Shown here piece by piece: positions 16,105 through 24,180 of a stretch of DNA of 64,000 nucleotides (its first letter is position 1; each line of letters starts with the position of its first letter). Made by a program: the position numbers and the translations under genes. The notes beneath the pieces are model-generated. The model was given only the letters and a program-made list of their open reading frames with translations. It made no database searches and had not been told where the DNA came from. This stretch comes from JABJAG01 sp038137215 (GTDB taxonomy: Bacteria; Pseudomonadota; Alphaproteobacteria; UBA6615): positions 1 through 64,000 of the forward strand of contig JAYQBG010000007.1 of assembly GCA_038137215.1 (NCBI GenBank). The letters are read 5' to 3'.

Positions 16105-16917
16105 ATGCCCAAAACACGCAATATTGACCGATTACTCGTTGTTATGGCGCGTTTGCGCGATTCGGAAAACGGCTGCCCCTGGGATGTGGCGCAGGATTTC
16201 GCTTCGATCGCGCCCTACACGATCGAAGAGGCCTATGAAGTGGCCGATGCCATAGACCGCGAGGACCTGACGGCATTGCGCGAGGAACTCGGCGATCTGC
16301 TGCTGCAGGTGGTGTTTCACGCACGCATGGCCGAAGAACAGAAATCCTTCGACTTCGAGGACGTGGCCGGAGCCATCGCCGACAAGATGATCAACCGGCA
16401 CCCGCATGTCTTTGACCGGGAAAACCATGATTCCTCAGTCGAACTCCGTGAATCCTGGGAAAGCCTCAAGGCCGGCGAACGCGCCGAGAAGGCTGCCGGC
16501 AAAGGTGAAGAGGCCAGCGTTCTCGACGATGTTCCCGTGGCCTTCCCGGCACTGATGCGCGCGGAAAAGCTACAAAAGCGCGCAGCCCGAGTCGGCTTTG
16601 ACTGGGCCAGCATTGGCCCCGTGGTCGAGAAGATCGAAGAGGAAATCAGCGAACTGAAGGCCGAGATTCAGAACGGCGGATCGGCCGAGCGGTTATCGGA
16701 CGAAATGGGTGATGTACTGTTTTCGTGCGTTAACCTGGCGCGCCACCTGAAGATCGATCCGGAATTTGCCCTGCGTGGCACGAACAACAAGTTCGAAACA
16801 CGGTTTCGCCATGTTGAAGCAGGTCTGCGGGCAGACGGAGTCCGTTTCGAAGATGTCGATATCGACGAATACGAAGCCCGCTGGCAGACCGCCAAGGAAC
16901 GACCCTCAGAGACCTGA
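16105..16917 (+). CDS. mazG: Nucleoside triphosphate pyrophosphohydrolase MazG
   Basis: A 270-residue house-cleaning enzyme that hydrolyses (d)NTPs to the monophosphates. It has two MazG modules. In the first, EEAYE (41-45) and EELGD (60-64) bind Mg2+. In the second, the EEISEL and DEMGDVLFSCVNLARHL blocks do so. The linker ESWESLKAGERAEKAA is typical of the proteobacterial protein. The ATG follows a strong GAGGAGG ribosome site. It converges with the beta-hydroxyacid dehydrogenase gene. Confidence 0.95.
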   Translation: MPKTRNIDRLLVVMARLRDSENGCPWDVAQDFASIAPYTIEEAYEVADAIDREDLTALREELGDLLLQVVFHARMAEEQKSFDFEDVAGAIADKMINRHPHVFDRENHDSSVELRESWESLKAGERAEKAAGKGEEASVLDDVPVAFPALMRAEKLQKRAARVGFDWASIGPVVEKIEEEISELKAEIQNGGSAERLSDEMGDVLFSCVNLARHLKIDPEFALRGTNNKFETRFRHVEAGLRADGVRFEDVDIDEYEARWQTAKERPSET

Positions 16918-16935
16918 GCGGGTTTCTCAGTTGCG

Positions 16936-17814
16936 CTAGTCGTTGGCGAGCAGGTGAATCAGACTCGACGTATCCCAGCGCGTTCCGCCACGGGCCTGAA
17001 CCTGAGCATAGAATTGATCGACCAGCGCCGTTGTCGGCAACCGCGCTCCGCTCCGTTCCGCCTCAGCGAGACAAATGCCGAGATCCTTCCGCATCCAGTC
17101 CACAGCGAATCCGTAGTCGAATTTTCCGGCAACCATGGTTTCCCAGCGGTTTTCCATTTGCCAGCTCTGGGCCGCGCCCTTGGAAATGGTGCCGATGACC
17201 TTCTCCATATCGAGCCCGGCTTTCATACCGAAGTTCACCGCCTCAGAGAGGCCCTGCACAACACCCGCGATACATATTTGATTGACCATTTTGGCGAGCT
17301 GGCCGGATCCGGCCGGTCCGATCAGGGTGCAGGCCTGTGCGTACGCATCAATGACAGGTGCGGCCGCCGCGAACGTATCTTCGTCCCCCCCGACCATGAC
17401 AGTCAGCACACCATTCTCGGCCCCGGCCTGCCCACCCGAAACAGGCGCATCGAGAAATCCAATGCCCGCGTCTGTGCAGATTTTCGAGAGTTCACGGGCA
17501 AGGTCCGCTGACGCTGTGGTGTGATCGACGAGCGTCGCACCGGACGTCATTCCTGCCAACACTCCATCATCGCCGATAACGACGCTGCGAACATCGTCAT
17601 CGTTGCCCACACAGACAAACACGAAATCACAGCCCTGGGCTGCTTCGCGCGGCGTGGCAAAGGCGGTCCCACCATGCTCTCCAGCCCATGATTCAGCCTT
17701 GGCTTCCGTCCGGTTGTACACCGACACCTCGTGCCCGGCTGCACGGAGGTGGCCGGCCATCGGATACCCCATCACTCCCAGTCCAATGAATGCGGTTTTC
17801 ACACTCTCGGGCAT
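16936..17814 (-). CDS. NAD(P)-dependent beta-hydroxyacid dehydrogenase (3-hydroxyisobutyrate dehydrogenase family)
   Basis: A 292-residue enzyme with the cofactor motif GLGVMG (11-16), the substrate-binding loop DAPVSGGQAGA beginning at 122 and the catalytic lysine K175 in GQLAKMVNQI. These define the family of 3-hydroxyisobutyrate, tartronate semialdehyde and related dehydrogenases. The exact substrate cannot be fixed from sequence. It follows the inositol-phosphatase-like gene by 27 bases, probably at the end of the hfq-hflX transcript. Confidence 0.88.
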   Translation of the reverse strand: MPESVKTAFIGLGVMGYPMAGHLRAAGHEVSVYNRTEAKAESWAGEHGGTAFATPREAAQGCDFVFVCVGNDDDVRSVVIGDDGVLAGMTSGATLVDHTTASADLARELSKICTDAGIGFLDAPVSGGQAGAENGVLTVMVGGDEDTFAAAAPVIDAYAQACTLIGPAGSGQLAKMVNQICIAGVVQGLSEAVNFGMKAGLDMEKVIGTISKGAAQSWQMENRWETMVAGKFDYGFAVDWMRKDLGICLAEAERSGARLPTTALVDQFYAQVQARGGTRWDTSSLIHLLAND

Positions 17815-17841
17815 CTCACGCTCCCCCTTTGTTTTACGATT

Positions 17842-18645
17842 TTATTCTGGTGTCGGCTGGTCGAGCACAGCACGAATATTGTGCCACATCTCGGAACTCG
17901 CGGCCGTCAGCAAATCACCATCCGGGCGCAAAAAATCATACTGGCCTTCGTCAAGCAACGCGCTGTAGCCGCCGGCTTCGGTCACCAGGAAGCTGCCGGC
18001 CACATGATCCCAGGGCATCAGTTTCGTATAAGCCGAGAAAGCCCGCTCTCCCGACAGGATCAGGACATATTCGTGACCGGCGCAGTTGGGACGATGGACC
18101 TGCGAGATAATGTCCGGTCGCGCTTCCGCCCGCTCGAACAAGTATCTCGCGGCCGTGCCGACCACCTCTCCGGACCATTCTGCCCTGTCGAGACGTATCG
18201 CCTCTTCATTCATCACGACTCCGGCGCCGCGCATGCCGGTCACCGTGAGCTCATGTACCGGCTCATAAATCCAGCCGCCAATGACTTCGCCTCGGAAAAC
18301 AAGCGAGATCATCACCGCGAAAATCGACCGGCCATGTGCAAAATTCCAGGTTCCATCGATCGGATCGATGATCCAGACCGGTTCCTCGTCAGCCAGACGG
18401 TCAAAAACAAGTTTGTTTTCAAAAACGGCTTCTTCACCAACGACCACGCTGCCCGGCAGAAGGTCCGGCAGACGCCGGGTGAGCCACTTTTCAGTTTCGA
18501 TATCTGCCACGGTGACAAGTTCACCGCCGTCTTTTTCATTGATCTCACCTTCGGCGAGTGCGCGAAACCGGGGCATGACAATCTCGGCCGCGGCCGTTTT
18601 CATCAGGTCGAGGACGTGCTCTGGCTCGACGTCGCGTGGGCTCAT
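17842..18645 (-). CDS. Inositol monophosphatase family protein
   Basis: A 267-residue Mg2+-dependent phosphatase. GEE (70-72), DPIDGT (94-99) and the C-terminal WDHVAGSFLVTEAGG form the metal and phosphate site. Bacterial members dephosphorylate inositol phosphates, histidinol phosphate or PAP. The C-terminal part differs enough from SuhB and HisN that I leave the substrate open. The start overlaps the hflX stop (ATGA). Confidence 0.87.
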   Translation of the reverse strand: MSPRDVEPEHVLDLMKTAAAEIVMPRFRALAEGEINEKDGGELVTVADIETEKWLTRRLPDLLPGSVVVGEEAVFENKLVFDRLADEEPVWIIDPIDGTWNFAHGRSIFAVMISLVFRGEVIGGWIYEPVHELTVTGMRGAGVVMNEEAIRLDRAEWSGEVVGTAARYLFERAEARPDIISQVHRPNCAGHEYVLILSGERAFSAYTKLMPWDHVAGSFLVTEAGGYSALLDEGQYDFLRPDGDLLTAASSEMWHNIRAVLDQPTPE

Positions 18646-20003
18646 TTCCCGTGTGCCTCTTGCGCGTCTTGCGACTGCTGCTTGCGAAACCGGGCCAGAT
18701 CGTGCGGTGCCAGCCGTACGGTCATTCGACTTTGCAGACCGTCATCCTCCCGCTTGAGAACTTCACCACGCTCGTACAGCCAGGCCATGGTCGCACCATC
18801 GCTCAAAGAGATTTCGATATCGGCGACGGAATCGGATTCCGCGAGGGCGGCATCTATCTTTTCAAGCAGTTCCTCACATCCCTGCCCCTTGAGGGCGGAT
18901 GCCAGGACCAGGCCTGACGATCTGGCCGCGCGTTCTTCCAGTTCTGCGGCTTCTTCCCGATCGAGCAAATCCGCCTTGTTCAGAACTTCGATCAGAACCG
19001 GTTTCCCGTCGCCATCAGCTTCATCATCACGCTCCGCCAGGAGGTTCTTCAGAATGTACTCGACATCCTGCCGCTGCGCTTCCGTATCCGGGTCGGCAAC
19101 ATCACGCACATGGAGAATGATATCGGCCGCCACCACCTCTTCAAGGGTCGCGCGGAAAGCGGCGACCAGATCATGCGGCAACTCTGATATGAAACCGACG
19201 GTGTCTGACAGTATCGCCAAGCGGCCCGAGGGCAATTCGAGGCTCCGCATTGTTGGGTCCAGGGTGGCAAACAGCATGTCTTCGGCAAACACTTCAGCGC
19301 GGGTCAAGCGATTGAACAGCGTGGATTTGCCCGCATTGGTATATCCCACCAGGGCAATAAGCGGATACGGCACCCGTTCGCGGGCCTGACGATGCAGTCC
19401 CCGGGTCCGTTTCACCTGATCGAGATCTTTTTTCAGGCGCGCGATCCGTTCGTCGATCATACGCCGGTCGAGCTCGATCTGGCTTTCACCCGGACCACCC
19501 ACGAAACCAAAGCCGCCACGTTGGCGCTCAAGATGGGTCCATGAGCGGACCAGACGGCTGCGCTGGTATGTTAGAGCCGCCAGCTCCACCTGAAGCTGAC
19601 CCTCACGCGTTCGGGCCCGCTCGCCGAAAATTTCCAGTATGAGCCCTGTACGGTCGATGACCTTGCAGGACCACGCACGCTCCAGATTGCGCTGCTGCAC
19701 CGGTGTCAAAGGCCCACCGACAATCACCAGACGCGCATCCTCGGCCTCGATACGGTCGTGGACCTCGGAAACAACCCCTTCACCGAACAAAGTGGCCGGC
19801 CGGGGCCTGTTTAGCGTGACAGCGCGGCAACTCACAAGGTCGAGCGAAATGGCGCGCGCCAGCCCTGCGGTTTCTTCAAGCAGAACATCGGAATCGCGGG
19901 CAACAGTCTGCACGCCCCGTTCGCGCAAAACGGGTTGCAGTAAAATCGTACGCGTCGGTTCGTCACCGATGCGGTTGTTGGATTGATCTAGGTCCTGGCC
20001 CAA
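18642..20003 (-). CDS. hflX: Ribosome-associated GTPase HflX
   Basis: A 453-residue OBG-HflX GTPase that binds 50S subunits and splits stalled ribosomes. The N-terminal HflX domain includes FGEGVVSEVHDRIE and the FGFVGGPGESQIELDRR linker (165-181). The G-domain shows G1 GYTNAGKST (220-228), G3 DTVG (267-270) and G4 NKAD (342-345). It starts nine bases after hfq, the arrangement conserved in many proteobacteria. Confidence 0.95.
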   Translation of the reverse strand: MGQDLDQSNNRIGDEPTRTILLQPVLRERGVQTVARDSDVLLEETAGLARAISLDLVSCRAVTLNRPRPATLFGEGVVSEVHDRIEAEDARLVIVGGPLTPVQQRNLERAWSCKVIDRTGLILEIFGERARTREGQLQVELAALTYQRSRLVRSWTHLERQRGGFGFVGGPGESQIELDRRMIDERIARLKKDLDQVKRTRGLHRQARERVPYPLIALVGYTNAGKSTLFNRLTRAEVFAEDMLFATLDPTMRSLELPSGRLAILSDTVGFISELPHDLVAAFRATLEEVVAADIILHVRDVADPDTEAQRQDVEYILKNLLAERDDEADGDGKPVLIEVLNKADLLDREEAAELEERAARSSGLVLASALKGQGCEELLEKIDAALAESDSVADIEISLSDGATMAWLYERGEVLKREDDGLQSRMTVRLAPHDLARFRKQQSQDAQEAHGK

Positions 20004-20012
20004 AACGAGCTA

Positions 20013-20282
20013 CTATTCCGCTGCTGCGGCCTCGGGCTCGTCGTCTTCGGTTTCCGGTTCGAACAACTGGACGGGCATGGACGGCATGACCGTCGAAATC
20101 GCATGCTTGTAAACCAGTTGGGAATGCGCATCGCGACGAAGCATCACACAGAAGTTATCGAACCAGGTCACCACACCCTGCAATTTGACGCCGTTTACGA
20201 GGAATATCGTCACCGGTGTCTTCTGCTTACGGATATGGTTCAGGAATACATCCTGGACATTCTGTGACCGTTCTGCAGCCAT
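20013..20282 (-). CDS. hfq: RNA-binding chaperone Hfq
   Basis: An 89-residue Sm-like protein forming hexamers that pair small RNAs with mRNAs. The Sm1 motif (NGVKLQGVVTWFDNFCVML) and Sm2 motif (LVYKHAISTVMP) are intact, followed by a short acidic, alanine-rich tail. The 174 bases upstream contain no gene and probably hold its promoter. Confidence 0.96.
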   Translation of the reverse strand: MAAERSQNVQDVFLNHIRKQKTPVTIFLVNGVKLQGVVTWFDNFCVMLRRDAHSQLVYKHAISTVMPSMPVQLFEPETEDDEPEAAAAE

Positions 20283-20456
20283 CTTATAACCTCAGCCTTG
20301 TTCTTGTTACGGTTGTATTATCTGCGGTTTCGTGCGGTAACCCGCGATGCCGGTTTCAACACCAGACATTGCTGATCTTCGCCGAACCTATACGTGATAC
20401 TTTCGCGCGCGGATTTCCAGTCCAAACGGTTGCAAATATTCACAAATACGAAAAAT

Positions 20457-21320
20457 TCAGTCGATTTTGGCGAATTCGGTCATAAACCGGACGTATCGAT
20501 CATGCAGAGCGACGCTCAAACTGCCCGGATCACCATTGGCGACCGGACGATCGTCAATCCGGGTCACCGGTGTTACGAAATGCGAGGAATTGCTCAGAAA
20601 CGCCTCACGTGCTTCGTAAGCTTCGTCCGGCGTGAAACTTCTTTCCTCAAACGGAATATCGAGTTCTGAAGCCAGGTCCAGGATAACCTCCCGGGTAATT
20701 CCGCGCAGAATATTGTGCGAAGCCGGCCGCGTGACCAGGACACCCTCGCCCGTCACGATCCAGGCGTTTGAAGAGGTGCCCTCGGTCACCAGTCCGTCCT
20801 CATCAACCATCCAGGCCTCGTAAACACCAGCTTCTGCCGCCGCTTGTTTGCCGAGCACATTTGGCAAAAGTGACACCGACTTGATATCCCGCCGCGCCCA
20901 GCGGATATCCGGGATGGTGATGACACCCACGCCCTCTGCACGCATCTGGTCGGGAAACTCGGGGATAGGACGTACCGTCATGACGAGTGACGGCCGGGCC
21001 TGTGCCGGAAACCTGTGATCGCGCGGCGCAACCCCGCGCGTGACCTGGATGTACACAAGCCCCGTTGAAAAGCGATTGCGCCGTACGGTTTCTCGCATCG
21101 CCACCCGGAGGCCTCCCCGGCTCATGGGCCAGGATATCTGCAATTCACCCAGCGAACGGTCCAGCCGGTCGAGATGCGCCTCCGCATCGACCAGGCGCCC
21201 GCGAAACAGATGAATCACCTCATAGACACCGTCGGCAAACTGATAACCGCGATCCTCGACATGCACCGCGGCATCACGATGGTCGACATATCGTCCATTC
21301 ACATAAACAGTTCGTGGCAC
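20457..21320 (-). CDS. dat: D-amino-acid aminotransferase
   Basis: A 287-residue fold-type IV PLP enzyme converting D-amino acids and 2-oxoglutarate to 2-oxoacids and D-glutamate. The sequence shows VYVNGRYVDHRDAAVHVEDRG at the N-terminus, the PLP lysine K147 in RRDIKSVSLLPNVLGKQ, and the phosphate-binding EGTSSNAWIV and LRGITREVIL segments. The position between trkA and hfq is the conserved alphaproteobacterial one. An aminodeoxychorismate lyase-type activity is less likely. Confidence 0.9.
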   Translation of the reverse strand: MPRTVYVNGRYVDHRDAAVHVEDRGYQFADGVYEVIHLFRGRLVDAEAHLDRLDRSLGELQISWPMSRGGLRVAMRETVRRNRFSTGLVYIQVTRGVAPRDHRFPAQARPSLVMTVRPIPEFPDQMRAEGVGVITIPDIRWARRDIKSVSLLPNVLGKQAAAEAGVYEAWMVDEDGLVTEGTSSNAWIVTGEGVLVTRPASHNILRGITREVILDLASELDIPFEERSFTPDEAYEAREAFLSNSSHFVTPVTRIDDRPVANGDPGSLSVALHDRYVRFMTEFAKID

Positions 21321-21337
21321 GCCAAACTCCGCAAGAC

Positions 21338-22714
21338 CTAGAAAAACTCGAGCTTGACCGCAAACATCCGCTCCACCTTGCGGACCGCGTCCTTGGTGGC
21401 AAACAGGATCACGTTGTCACCGACATTGATGACCGTGTCCTTGTCCACCATGAGAACTTTCTCGTCGCGCACGATGGATGCCACGATCACACCCGCGGGG
21501 AGTTTGGCGTCCTGGATCGGCTTTCCGACAAGGCTCGACGTCTCCAGCGCTTCGGCTTCGATAACCTCGCCGAAGTTTTCGCCAATCGAGTGGACCGAAC
21601 GAATCCGGCCACGCCGGATCACCTGCAGAATGGTCGAAACCGTGATGACCCGCGGATTGACCACCACATCGATACCCAGGGGCGCCAGCAACGGGTTGTA
21701 GGTGTTGCTGTTCACCAACGTGACAGCCCGTTCTGCGCCGTATCTCTTGGCCAAGAGTGAGGCGAGAATGTTAACCTCGTCGTCATTCGTGACAGCCACC
21801 ACCGTACTCGCCTTGTTGATATTGCCTTCGGCCAGAATATCGGGATCAAGCGCGTCCCCGTTGATAACCGTGGTCTTGGAAAGCGCGTGGGCGGCTTCCT
21901 GTGCCCGGGTTTTGTCAATTTCAATCAGCCGTGCCGTTACACCGGAGAACTGTTCCTCAATATCCTTGGCAAGGCTTTCCCCGATATTCCCGCCACCGAT
22001 AATCACCACCCGGCGCGCCTCGGGTTCGTCGTGGCCAAACGCTGCCATGGCGCGCTGAACGTGCTCTCCGTCGATGACGATATAGACCTCGTCATTGATC
22101 TCCAGATGGTCATCACCCGACGGCACAATCGGCTTGCCCTCGCGGATGATGCCGATGATCGAGAGCCGCAAATCGGGAAACAGCGTGGTGAGCTGGCGCA
22201 ACGGTGTGTCCAGAATCGGACAGTTCTCCTCGCACCGCACACCAATCAGACGCAGTCGGTTCTTGGCCAGCGGTATCATCTCGAAGGATCCAGGCACCGT
22301 GAACCGGCGGCCGATGGCGCGTGCCACCTCGATCTCCGGCGAAATGATGACATCGATCGGCATGTGGTCGCGCGAGAACAAATCCGCCCAGATCGGATTA
22401 CGATAGCTCTGGGCGCGCACCCGCGCGATTTTCATGGGCACATCGAACAGGGAATGTGCAACCTGACAGGCGATCATGTTGACCTCGTCGGCAAAGGTCA
22501 CAGCCACGATCATATCGGCGTCCCGGGCCCCGGCCGCCTCGAGCACGTCGGGGTGGGACGCGAATCCCACCATCGTCGTCACATCGAGCGTGTCGCGGAT
22601 CCGGCGAATCAGATCGGGACTCTGGTCGATCACGGTCACATCGACACGTTCTGCCGCCAACTCGCGGGCGATGCTGGAGCCGACCTGGCCGCCACCACAA
22701 ATAATCGCTTTCAT
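21338..22714 (-). CDS. trkA: Trk potassium uptake regulatory protein TrkA
   Basis: A 458-residue cytosolic NAD-binding regulator of the TrkH/TrkG potassium channel. It has two TrkA-N Rossmann modules (starting IICGGGQVGSSIA and RRVVIIGGGNIGESLA), each followed by a TrkA-C module. It lies between ntrX and dat, as in other alphaproteobacteria. The membrane subunit TrkH is not in this window. Confidence 0.95.
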   Translation of the reverse strand: MKAIICGGGQVGSSIARELAAERVDVTVIDQSPDLIRRIRDTLDVTTMVGFASHPDVLEAAGARDADMIVAVTFADEVNMIACQVAHSLFDVPMKIARVRAQSYRNPIWADLFSRDHMPIDVIISPEIEVARAIGRRFTVPGSFEMIPLAKNRLRLIGVRCEENCPILDTPLRQLTTLFPDLRLSIIGIIREGKPIVPSGDDHLEINDEVYIVIDGEHVQRAMAAFGHDEPEARRVVIIGGGNIGESLAKDIEEQFSGVTARLIEIDKTRAQEAAHALSKTTVINGDALDPDILAEGNINKASTVVAVTNDDEVNILASLLAKRYGAERAVTLVNSNTYNPLLAPLGIDVVVNPRVITVSTILQVIRRGRIRSVHSIGENFGEVIEAEALETSSLVGKPIQDAKLPAGVIVASIVRDEKVLMVDKDTVINVGDNVILFATKDAVRKVERMFAVKLEFF

Positions 22715-22775
22715 GACCTAATCCCGTTTTCTATCCGGCAATCCCACATGCATCACGTGCAACAGTGACCGGCGC

Positions 22776-24176
22776 CTATTCCGAGCTGCGGATCGTCGGC
22801 CCCTGAACACCGAGCGACTTCAGTTTGCGATGGAGGGCCGAACGTTCCATTCCCACAAAGGTTGCCGTCTTGGAGATATTACCACCGAACCGGTTCACCT
22901 GGGCTTCAAGATATTGACGCTCGAACTCTTCCCGCGCATCGCGCAGTGACAGACTCAGGAACTCCGTCTGTCCGGCCCCCTGCAGTGCGCGGGGCGCCCG
23001 CTCTATCAGTTCGGGCGGCAACATATCGGACCGTATCGGTTGTTGCGGGTCACTGGGCGCCATGATCATCAGCCATTCGATCACATTACGGAGCTGACGC
23101 ACATTGCCGGGCCAGTCATGCGCCTGAAGCGCTGTCATCGCGTCCGGACCGATACGGCGCACGGGCATGCCGCCGGTTTCTGACGCACGACGCATGAAGT
23201 GTTCGGCGAGTTTGGGAATGTCCTCGCGGCGATCGGCCAGATCCGGAACCTCCAGAGGCACCACATTCAGCCGATAAAACAGGTCCTCCCGAAACCGCCC
23301 CTCCGAAATCTCTTCCTGCAGATCCCGCGTGGTTGTTGCAACAACGCGCACATCCACAGCGATCTTATGGCTTCCGCCGACCTGCTCGAAGGTCTGATCC
23401 TGTAGGACCCGGACGATCTTTCCCTGGGTCTCGAAGGGCATATCGCCAATCTCATCAAACACGAGCGTGCCGTTATGGGCCTGCTCGAACAATCCGATCT
23501 TGCGACCCGCGCTATCCGAAGAGCGTGCGGCCTCAACCCCGAACAGCTCAGATTCCATGCGTTCGGGCGCCATGGCAGCACAATTGACGATCACAAAAGG
23601 CTGATCCGCACGGCGCGAGCGCGCATGGAGCATGCGGGCGGCAACTTCCTTGCCTGAGCCTGCTGAGCCCCGGATCAGGACACGGCTGCCGGTCGGGGCT
23701 ACCTTGTCCACGGCCTGGCGCAACGCGACAATGGGGGCAGCTTCCCCCACCAGTTCCGTTTCCGGTCCGGCACGCAGGCGCAGTTCACGGTTTTCCCGGC
23801 GCAGGCGAGATGCCTCGATCGCCCGGCTGACGATCAGGATCAGACGATCGGTCTTGAACGGCTTTTCGATATAGTCATAAGCGCCGATCTTAATGGCCTG
23901 GACGGCGGTCTCGATCGAACCGTGTCCGCTGATCATGACCACCGGCACTTCCGGATGCTCGCGGCGGAGAATATGAAGTAGTTCCATGCCGTCAAGCCGG
24001 CTTCCCTCGAGCCAGATATCGAGGATCACAAGGCTTGGACGACGCGTGCCGATCTGCTCAACCGCATCTTCGGCGCTCGCGGCCTGCCGGGTTTCATAGC
24101 CCTCGTCTTCGAGAATGCCGGAAATCAGAAGCCGGATATCTTCTTCGTCATCGACTATCAGAATATCTTCGGCCAT
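22776..24176 (-). CDS. ntrX: Response regulator NtrX
   Basis: A 466-residue NtrC-type regulator that pairs with NtrY. The receiver domain carries the phosphoacceptor D53, the AAA+ domain has Walker A GSAGSGKE (170-177), and a C-terminal Fis-type helix-turn-helix contains ISKTATFVGMERSALHRKL. The sigma-54 contact motif GAFTGA is missing: the segment reads ELFGVEAARSSDSAG. This is known for alphaproteobacterial NtrX and implies sigma-54-independent action. Start MAEDILIVDD was chosen; it lies four bases after the ntrY stop. Confidence 0.94.
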   Translation of the reverse strand: MAEDILIVDDEEDIRLLISGILEDEGYETRQAASAEDAVEQIGTRRPSLVILDIWLEGSRLDGMELLHILRREHPEVPVVMISGHGSIETAVQAIKIGAYDYIEKPFKTDRLILIVSRAIEASRLRRENRELRLRAGPETELVGEAAPIVALRQAVDKVAPTGSRVLIRGSAGSGKEVAARMLHARSRRADQPFVIVNCAAMAPERMESELFGVEAARSSDSAGRKIGLFEQAHNGTLVFDEIGDMPFETQGKIVRVLQDQTFEQVGGSHKIAVDVRVVATTTRDLQEEISEGRFREDLFYRLNVVPLEVPDLADRREDIPKLAEHFMRRASETGGMPVRRIGPDAMTALQAHDWPGNVRQLRNVIEWLMIMAPSDPQQPIRSDMLPPELIERAPRALQGAGQTEFLSLSLRDAREEFERQYLEAQVNRFGGNISKTATFVGMERSALHRKLKSLGVQGPTIRSSE

Positions 24177-24180
24177 GGCC